From: Paenibacillaceae bacterium GAS479
Lineage (GTDB): Bacteria > Bacillota > Bacilli > Paenibacillales > Paenibacillaceae
Assembly (NCBI GenBank): GCA_900105225.1
Contig: LT629764.1
Span: 942,098-1,006,097 of the forward strand
DNA: 64,000 nucleotides
Direction: 5' to 3'
A program made the position numbers and the translations under genes. The notes beneath the pieces were generated by a model. It saw only the letters and a program-made list of their open reading frames with translations. It searched no databases and was not told where the DNA came from. This document shows, piece after piece, positions 51,901-60,800 of this stretch (within the stretch, counting starts at the first letter, position 1; each line of letters begins with the position of its first letter).

Positions 51901-54800
51901 TCGTGAGCGCATGCAGCGCATCCCCCGATGAAAGGCCATATTCTGTTTTCGCCAGCTTAATGCTGCTCGCCAGACTAAATCTAGCTTGGAACACATACGA
52001 GATGGCGTCGGAGAAGGAGGTGTTGCCCTGCCCAACGAGCAGCGCGTGGATCGCCCTCTCTACGGACTCGCCGTACACGGATGCCAGCGTCGTAATGAGC
52101 ACATTGCGGTCAGTTATGAAATTTTTCTGCTGGAACAGCAGCGCCGTCTGACCGAGCGTTTGGTGGAAGGAATCTTTGGCCGCGGCCGCGATCTCCTTCG
52201 GTGCAAAGCCCGCGTTCCATAAATAATCCACGGCGGCGTTGATCTCGGTGATTCCTTTCTCTTGAAGAGCTTCCGTAACGGTAGAGCTTACCGTTTGCCC
52301 ATACACCGAGGCTAACCCGGATAAAATAACGCTCTGGCTGTTCGGATACGCCGCCGTCAGCAGCTTCGCCGATTGCCCGGCCGTAAGGCCGTAATAATCC
52401 TTCAAGGCCCGAGCAATGTCCGGCAGCTTGTAGCCGGCGCGCTGGAGGAACTCCAGTCCCGCCTCCGGCGACTGAACCGAGCCTGCGCTGAGCAACTGAG
52501 CAATTGTCACCTGCTGCTGGCCATAAAGCGACTGCAGCAGTCGGATCGTTTCTTGCAAATTGTTGCGCACATCAGCGTGAACGAGCAGCCCTTTCATCAC
52601 TTCTTCCTGACTGAATCCGCCCTGGATCAGCGCCGGTCCAACCTTCTGTGAATCCCAATAGGAGCGGTACCTTGCGGCCAGCGTATTGATGACGGAAGAC
52701 GCCGAAGCGCCCTGCGCTCGCAGAGTCGCAATCCACAGCGCGACGGGATCGCCTCCGTAAGCCCACGCCACCGCGCGGCTGACATTCTCTTGGTCTTCAT
52801 TCGTGCGCTGGAGCAGCAGCGCCGCTGCATCGCTCGCCTCAAGACGATAGGACTCACGAAGCACAAGCGCACGATCCTGCAGCGGATACGGAGCCAGCTT
52901 ATCCAGCGCCTGCTCCATATTCAGACCTTTGACGCCTAAGTAAGCGACCACGTCGCTTGCTGCGATGCCGTACTTGCTGAAGACAGCGATCCATTCGCTC
53001 CAGCCTTTGCCGTCGAAGGCAGCCGCTACTTCCTCGAAGGAATAACCGGCATTTTTTAGCGAAGACATCAGGTACGGCATAGCGTTTGCTCTAACTCCGC
53101 CCGATGGATACAAGTTTATTGTGCCTTCGATAATCATATCGAGCGTATACAGACTGGATAAGCTCATCGCGACCGTAATGTCCGGAAGATCGGAACCGGG
53201 GAACAAATACCGGGCGTCCTTCACAGTCGTCGCCACATCGCATGGACAGCCGAATCGGGAAAATGTACTCGTTCGCTCCAGCTCCACCCAGTCCTGCAGC
53301 GTAACGCCCATTTCTTTGACTAACGCTTTGCCGATCGCTAGCTTCTCCCACATCTGGGAATTGCTCATCGCTGCCGCAAGCGTGGCCGCATCAATTTGCG
53401 GGTCACCAGCAAAAGCGGTGCGCAGCGCGTTCAGCACATCTGCCGCTTCATAGCGATGATTGTAGTCTTTGGAAAACAGTTGAACGGCATCGCTCGGAGC
53501 GAATGCTTCTCCAAGCTGGCGGAGCGCGCCTTGCATGTTTTGCAGCGATTGAACGGCTGAACGCCCGGCCGTACGGAATTGCCGGAACAGCTCGTATCGA
53601 TTGGTGCCCTGTTTTAAATAATACTTCGCCAATTCAACGGGATCATACCCGCCGTCCAGCAAATACTTCAGCATTCCGTTGCGCTGATTAATGTTAAAAC
53701 CAGGATACAACGCTGCTATTGCCGTTCCGATATCTGCGCCGAACTGTTCACGCAGCAGCAGAATTTGCTCTGCCGTTGTATAGCCGCTGGCGGCGAACTG
53801 GCTCAACACTTCGCTGAGCGGCATACCCGCAGTCACCCATAAGTCTTGAACCAGCAGCGAAATTTCGGCCGTATCGTAATGGCTTCGCTTCAGGGCGCTA
53901 ATCATGACGGATGCTCCGTCACCGGCGGATTTCACCGCCTCCGCCGTTTCTCTGGCAGACACACCGGCACTGAGCAGAGCCGCGGCTGCATCGGTCTGCG
54001 CGTATTCTCTACGCAGCAGCGCATACGTGTACGGCACCGTGAAACCTGCGCCGAAGAAGGCGTCTATCGCTTCCTTCACGCCCGCGAAGCTGTATTGCTG
54101 TGCAATGGCCCCGCCAACCTCGCTTGCCGGATACCCTGCCTGGCTCAGCCAGCCAGCGTTTGTCACAGCATCGGCTCCATAAAGCTCTTTAGCGACCGCC
54201 GCTGCATCGCCAGCCGGCAGCTTGCCGGCGGCTAGCGCGGTGAGCGTTGCGGTTTGGCTCAGCGCATACTGGCTCTGGATAGCCTGCGCAATTCCGCCCC
54301 GCTCGTATCCAGCGATGACGAGCAGCCCTACGGCATTGTCTGCGGGCTCACTGTAATTCAGCTTCAGAAGCTGGACCGTCTCCGCTGCGGAAACACCGCG
54401 ATTTTTCAAATAAACCGACAGCTCCTTGCCCGGAATGCCGAGCTTCTGCAGAGCCGGTCCAAGATCAGCCACCTTGTATCCAGCCGAAAGCAACTGGCCT
54501 GTTGCGGATAGATAATAGGAAGAATAGGAGTTGCCTAGCGATTTATAAGCTTCGTAAACTGCTAAGCCATCCGCTTCCATCGCATATAACAGCGGAGCCA
54601 AGTCGCTGAACTCCATCCTATACTCGAAAAATACAGACCGATAGTAGTTGGCCGCTTTAAATCCGCTGTCTCTCAGCAATTGAGCCGTCTCCAGCGCCGT
54701 TTTGCCGTACTCACTGTGAAACATGCGAGCCGGAGTGGAAGCGTTGTTCAAATACACATAGCTGCTTGCAAAGCCGATCAACGTTGTCGTGTTGGCAACC
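48953..54800 (-). repeat. Alpha-helical repeat domain of the giant gene (about 1950 aa)
   Basis: Short helical units with the theme LL--AGY---EIA--LK--YG----A---L recur throughout. In the middle a longer unit of about 76 residues repeats about seven times (between about 51700 and 52600 of the earlier copies and on to about 50650), each carrying I-A-I--VYG, then GITEI--AV-YL--AGF, then KEYY-LSAG. The last about 400 residues lose the pattern. Confidence 0.65.
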
Positions 54801-57800
54801 GGAGCTTCGTTAAAGGTCGCCAAATACGTTCCGTTCCGGGCCTTGACCCGGTTCACGCCGGTGTAAGCTACACCTACAGCAGAGGACGTGCCGATCGGCC
54901 TACCACCGCTCGCCCAGGTCAGTCTGATTTGCGTTTTATCGCCAATCAGCGCAGCCGCGACCGAGCTTTGCCACCCGCCGTCGACTTTGACCGAGAAGCT
55001 TGAATAGGCGATGACGCTTTCCAGCGGTTTATCAAACGTCAAAATAACTTCCGTTCCGCTATCATTGGTCGAAGCATCGATCAACTGCGGCGGAGCGCTG
55101 ACATGGTTGACGGTGAGCTCTCCTCCAAAATCATACCCCGCCTTGCTGGGACGCAGTTTGAATTCCTTATTGTAAGACAGGTTCGCTGCGATCTTATAGG
55201 TCGCCCCGTAATCCAAAGTTGTAACGGAATCCAGCCCTACAGCCGCTCCAGCGTCGAGAAGCGACAGGTCAAGTTCGGCAACCGGCGTGCTCAGGCTGAG
55301 TGTAAAGCCGTTCTCGTTAATGTTCGAAATACTGGCCTTCACGCGGTACGCCACGTACACCTCCGCAGCGGCTCCAAAGTCATACCCTTTTTTGCTCAAG
55401 CGAAGCGTGTAACGGCTCCCTTCAACCAGCGAAGCTTGAACCGTGAACTCTCCTGCGGCCGAACCAGGAACGACTGCTGTTACAGCAATCGACTCTCCCG
55501 CCGCTGTGACGAGCTTAACGTCCCCAGCTTCCAAAGCGATGCCCGTTTGTCCCAGCGCCAGCTTGATGCCGCTAACATCCGCATCGATTATCCGACTGCC
55601 AGCCGCAATGGGAAGCATCACTTCGAGCGGTCCTTCGGTCGGGCGCGCCTTGTCCAGCAAAGCTAGCGTATAGGTTTTTCCCGTTTCAATCGGAACCCGT
55701 ACATAATAGGCTTTGCCCGCTTCTACCGTTCCTGGACTGACATCGTAGAACATGCTTCCGTTTAGCGAGATAACACCAGCGGGTCCGCTCAATTGAACCG
55801 ACGCCGGAGTAAGACCCGGCAACACCTTACTCAGGTTTAGCGTAAAACCATTTGCGCTAATTCCAGTTGCCGTCAGCTCCAACATCGGCAGCACATCCAG
55901 ATGCACCGACGGGCCAAAATCATAACCCTGAGCGGATATTGCCAGGCGGTAAGCCGCGCCTTCCGTCAGCTTCACCGCAGCGCGATAAGTAACGCCGCTA
56001 TCGGCTGTCTTCAGCGAATCAATCCTTACAGCTTCCCCGTTGGAGTCCGTCAACAGGATGTGAGTCGGGTTCAAATCAGCCACAGCAGCGTTCAGCCGCA
56101 AGGTGAACCCGTGTTTGGACAGCGCCTCGACGGTTGCCGTCACATGCCGCAGTACAGTGAATGGCAGACTCGTGCCAAAATCATAACCTTCCTTCGCGAT
56201 GCTCAGGCTGTAGGCTGAACCGTATTGCAGAGCAGCTGCGAGAGCGTATTCCGCTCCCCCGCCAATCGCCGTTGCCGACGTTATCGCGATCGGATTGCCT
56301 TCGGCGTCCCGCAGCTTGAAGCTTGCGTCACTTAGGCCAGGAACAGCCTGACTCAACTTTACGATCAGCCCGTCTCCGTCAATCGCTCCGTAGGACAGGC
56401 TGACTGGAATCGGCACCTCAACCGCGAGCGGAGTACCGAAGTCATATCCCGCTGCAGATAACGTTACCGTATAGGACTTGCCAGCCTCCAGAACCCCCTC
56501 AAGCCGGTAACCCGCTCCACCGCTTAATTCCGTGACGGAGCCAAGCGTTACCGTTTGGCCAGCCGAATTACGGACGACGAAACTTCCCGCCTGCAGACCG
56601 CCCACGGCAGGGGCCAGCACAAAGGTCATTCCCTGTTCATTCACGGCTCCTAGTGAAACGGAGACGGCGCTTGGCAGCTCTGCCGTCAGCTCTTCCCCGA
56701 AGTTATATCCGGAGCGTGCCAAGGAGATCGTATACCTTTTGCCCCCGGTGAATGGAGCTTCGACTCGGTAGGTCGCCCCGTCATCCGTTGTTATGGCGGA
56801 TGAGACAGGAACAACGAGTCCGCCGCTGTCCTTTACGATGAAATCGCCCGCTACCAGTCCCGGAAGGGATGGGCTCAAGCCAATCTCGACAAAGGCAGCG
56901 CCCCTGTTCAAAACGGCTGTCCGGACGACAACCGGCACATCAATGACGAGCGGCGCGCCAAAGTCATACCCTTCTTTTGCAAGTATTACCGTGTATTGCT
57001 CCGCTCCGTAAAAGTTCGCTTCAACCTTATAACTGTAGCCCCCGTCCTCTGTCACGGCATTCGTCGCCGGGAAAGTGGTCAGGAAGCCTTCCTGTTGGAT
57101 GCTGAAATCGCTTGGCCGCATATTCGGCACAGCATGATCCAAGCGGATCGTGAACGCGCTGCTGCTGCCGCTCTCCATCCCTTCAAATACCGTGTTCACC
57201 GGTTGAACGAACACCGGAATTGCCGCCCCCGCGTCGTAGCCATGGACATTGAAGTTAAGCGAGTAGGCAACCCCGGCGCTGAGCGACGCTCCCACCTCAT
57301 ACGTGCGCCCTCCGTCAGAGCTGACCAGCGTTGTGATGCGAACGGACTTGCCGACATCGTCTGTCAGTAGCAAACTGCCTTCGGCAAAATAAATCGGCGA
57401 CGAAAGCTTCAGCCGGAAGCCTTTCAAGGAACTTCCGTCAACGGACGCCGACAATGCATTTAGCTTAAAGGAGTCCAACTTACCAAACGTGTACGGTCCT
57501 TTGTCGGAGATTGCAACCGTATATGTCTTCCCGCCTGCAAGCGACGCCAGCACCGTATAGCTGCCTCCCGCGTTTGCCGCAACAAGAGACTGCACTGGAA
57601 CATTGGCGCCGTCGCCATCTGTAATCGTAATATCCGACGCGGTCAAATTTGGCACGGCTGGCATCATCGCCAGCTTAAATCCCTTTTGTGACTCGGCGTA
57701 AACGACCGTGTCCACGGACACTTTGAAGCCGATCGTCAGCGGCGCTCCGAACAAATACCCTGGATAATTGGCCTGCAGCTTAAACGTCTCCGCCGGATCG

Positions 57801-60800
57801 AACTGCCCTAACAGATTGTACATAGAGCTGCCGTTTCCTTGGTATTGGAGCGTGAACGCCATCTTGCGGCCCTTGCTGTCAAACAAGGAGAAATTGTCAA
57901 CGGTCAGATCCTCCAGCAGCGGAGACACCGACACAACAATTTTATTGAGCACGGCTCCCACCAAATGCAGCGAGGCCATAGGCGTTATATCAAACGCCAC
58001 CGGCGCGGCCAGCTTGAACTCCTCCCTCGCCAAATCAAACGTATATCCCTTTCCAGGCACAATGGAATTCAGCGTCACCCGGTAACTCAATCCCTGATCC
58101 GCAGTGAGGAACGAATAGTTGGATTCCGGCAGACGACTGCCGCTAGGATCGAGCAGAATAACCTGCTGCTTCGTTAAGCTCGCCACCTTGGCGCTGAACT
58201 GAACCTTGAAGCCCTCCACAGTGACATTGCTGATTGCGGCCGTTATGATTTTCGATACTGGGAAAGAAAGCGGCTCATTGATCTGATACGAAACATCCGG
58301 CTTGTACTGAACCGTGTAGGTTTGCCCACCTGTAAATGTACCCGTCAATTCGTAACTCGCCCCTCCGTCAGCTGTAGCTGTCGAAGCCAAAGCAACCGAC
58401 TCGCCAGAGGCGTTTTTGACGATAAAATTCCGCTTGCCGAGGCCGGGAATCGGCGCATCCAACTTTAACCTCAACACGGAAGCGTTCGCTTCAATTACGC
58501 TCAGCACCGGTGGCAGCGAGAAGGAAAGCGGGTTCATCGCGAACTCGTCCTTATTCAGCTGGATTGTGTACGAATGACCCGGAAGAAGTTTATTGCCAGG
58601 CACTCCGACCCGGTAGCTGGCCCCGCCATCCGCCGATTCGAACAAGTTCGGATAATAGACCGTTCCCGTTGCATCGGTAATGGATAAGCCCAAATAATTT
58701 TCGATCTCGGGAAAAGCCGGGCTGAATTTAAGCGTAAAATACCCGTCTTTTGTCACGTCCGCCACACTCGCAGAAATGGCGCGGTTCACATGGAAAGCAA
58801 CTGGCGACTGGAACACGATGAACTCCTTTTTGAGCTCCACCGTATAGTCCGCGTTGCTCCCCAGCGTGACGCGAACCAGGTACGTTCGTCCACCATCTTG
58901 GGTGGATAAGGCCACTCCGCTCAGCCTGTTGCCTTGCGCGTCCTTAACAGTGAGATGCGCTGGCAGCAAACCCGGCACGGGATTTTCGAAGCGAAGCTCA
59001 AAGCCCGCATTCGTAACGCCCGTTATCGTTGTTGCCCCAGCATCTGTTGTAGGAGCGACCTGGAATTCGACTCCTTCCGCCGGCAAATGACCGTTCAGCT
59101 TCAGCCTGTAGTCTCCCCCCGGCAGCTGCGCTGACAGGCGGTACGTTTTCCCTCCATCGGTTGTGATCGCGGATGAAATGCTGGTCCCTTCTCCTGTCCC
59201 AGCGTTGATGAGGGCAAAACTCGCCGCATTGAGACCGTCTACCGCATAACTCAGCTTGGCGGTCAGACCGTCATTCGTTATCTCGTGCACCGACACCGTT
59301 GCCACGACAGGGACTTTGAAGGAAAGCACGTTCATATCGGTGTCCGCATCCAACGTCAAGCTGTAGTAACCCGGCTTGAGCGATGCGGATACGGAATAAC
59401 TCGCTCCTGCTTCATCATTCATTACAACCTGCCCAATCGGTACCGCCGTTCCTTCAAACGCAGTTGTCAGCTTAAAGCCGAACTGCGTATTGATTTTCAG
59501 CGGCGGCGACATGACCAGCGTAAACCCGGTATAGGAAGCATCGATTACGGCATTTTTGGGATACACATAAATCGTCTTCGGAGCTCCAAAGTCGTATCCG
59601 TCAGCCTGAACCGACACGGAATAACTTTGGCCTCCCGTTCCGTCAAACGTCACGATGTAAATACGCTGTCCGGCATCCCAAACGGCGTCGATCACCGCAA
59701 CGTCGTGGCCCGCTGCGTTCTTGACCGCGAAATTTTCTTTGGTCAGATTTTGCACGCCGGGATTCAGACCCGCCATGAACTGCGTTGGCCTCCGGCTCGC
59801 ATTCCACAAGTTAAGTGTTGCGCTCACCAGCTTTGTCGGAGCTCCTAAGTTATAACCCGGCGCCGCAATGCCGAGCGTAAACGGTCCGCCAGCGTTCAAT
59901 CCCGTCGTGAGCAGCACATAACTGGCTCCTCCGTCGGACGACATGGCGGAATCAATCGCAACCGCCGCTCCACTCCCATTGAACAGCTCAAAAGCCGATG
60001 CCTGGAGCCCCGGAATCTTCTGCTCAAAATGAACCGTCAGCCCGGTATAAGCTCCAGGGTAACCGTTGAACATTGTATATTTGCTCAGCTCGATCAGTTC
60101 GGGAACCGTGATCGTTCCTTGCACAATCCGGCCGTCGTACAGCTCGATTCGATATGAATATTGACCTGGCTCGGTCAAATTCGCCGCCACATCGAGCGTC
60201 AAGCCGTCTTGGCCAAGCTTGGCCGCATTCACTAGAACGTTCCCGCCGCTTGGACTTTGCAGCTTGATCTCGCTTGGCTCTACACTAGGGAACGGCTGTT
60301 GGAACTTAAGCTGGAAGCCATTCCGCGTCAGCCAGCCAATCGAGGAGGCCACCTGTTCCGGCTGTACCGCGATGGCAAGGGGCTCCGCGAATGTGTAACC
60401 TTCCACATCCAAGATCAATTCGTACATTTCGTTTTTATCCAGCGCCGCCCATAGCTCGAATTCCTTACCGGCAACAACTGTGTTCATCATGTCGATGCCG
60501 ACAATTCCGCCCGAGCTGTTCTGCAAGCGGAAGTTCAAGGAGTCCAGATCGGGAACAGCCTGGTCAAGCGTAACAATAAATCCATAAGTGCGGACTTTTC
60601 GTACCGAAGGATTAATCTCAACTTTCTCCACCGCGGGTACGGTCACAGTAAGCGGCGTACCGAATGTATAGCCCGCCTGTTGAATGCGGAGCGTATACGT
60701 TTCTCCCACAAGCAGCTTTGCCGTAATGCTATAGGTGCTTCCCCCATCTGCGGTAACGGCATGGTCAACATCAACCGCTATCTCATCCCTATCCTGCAGT

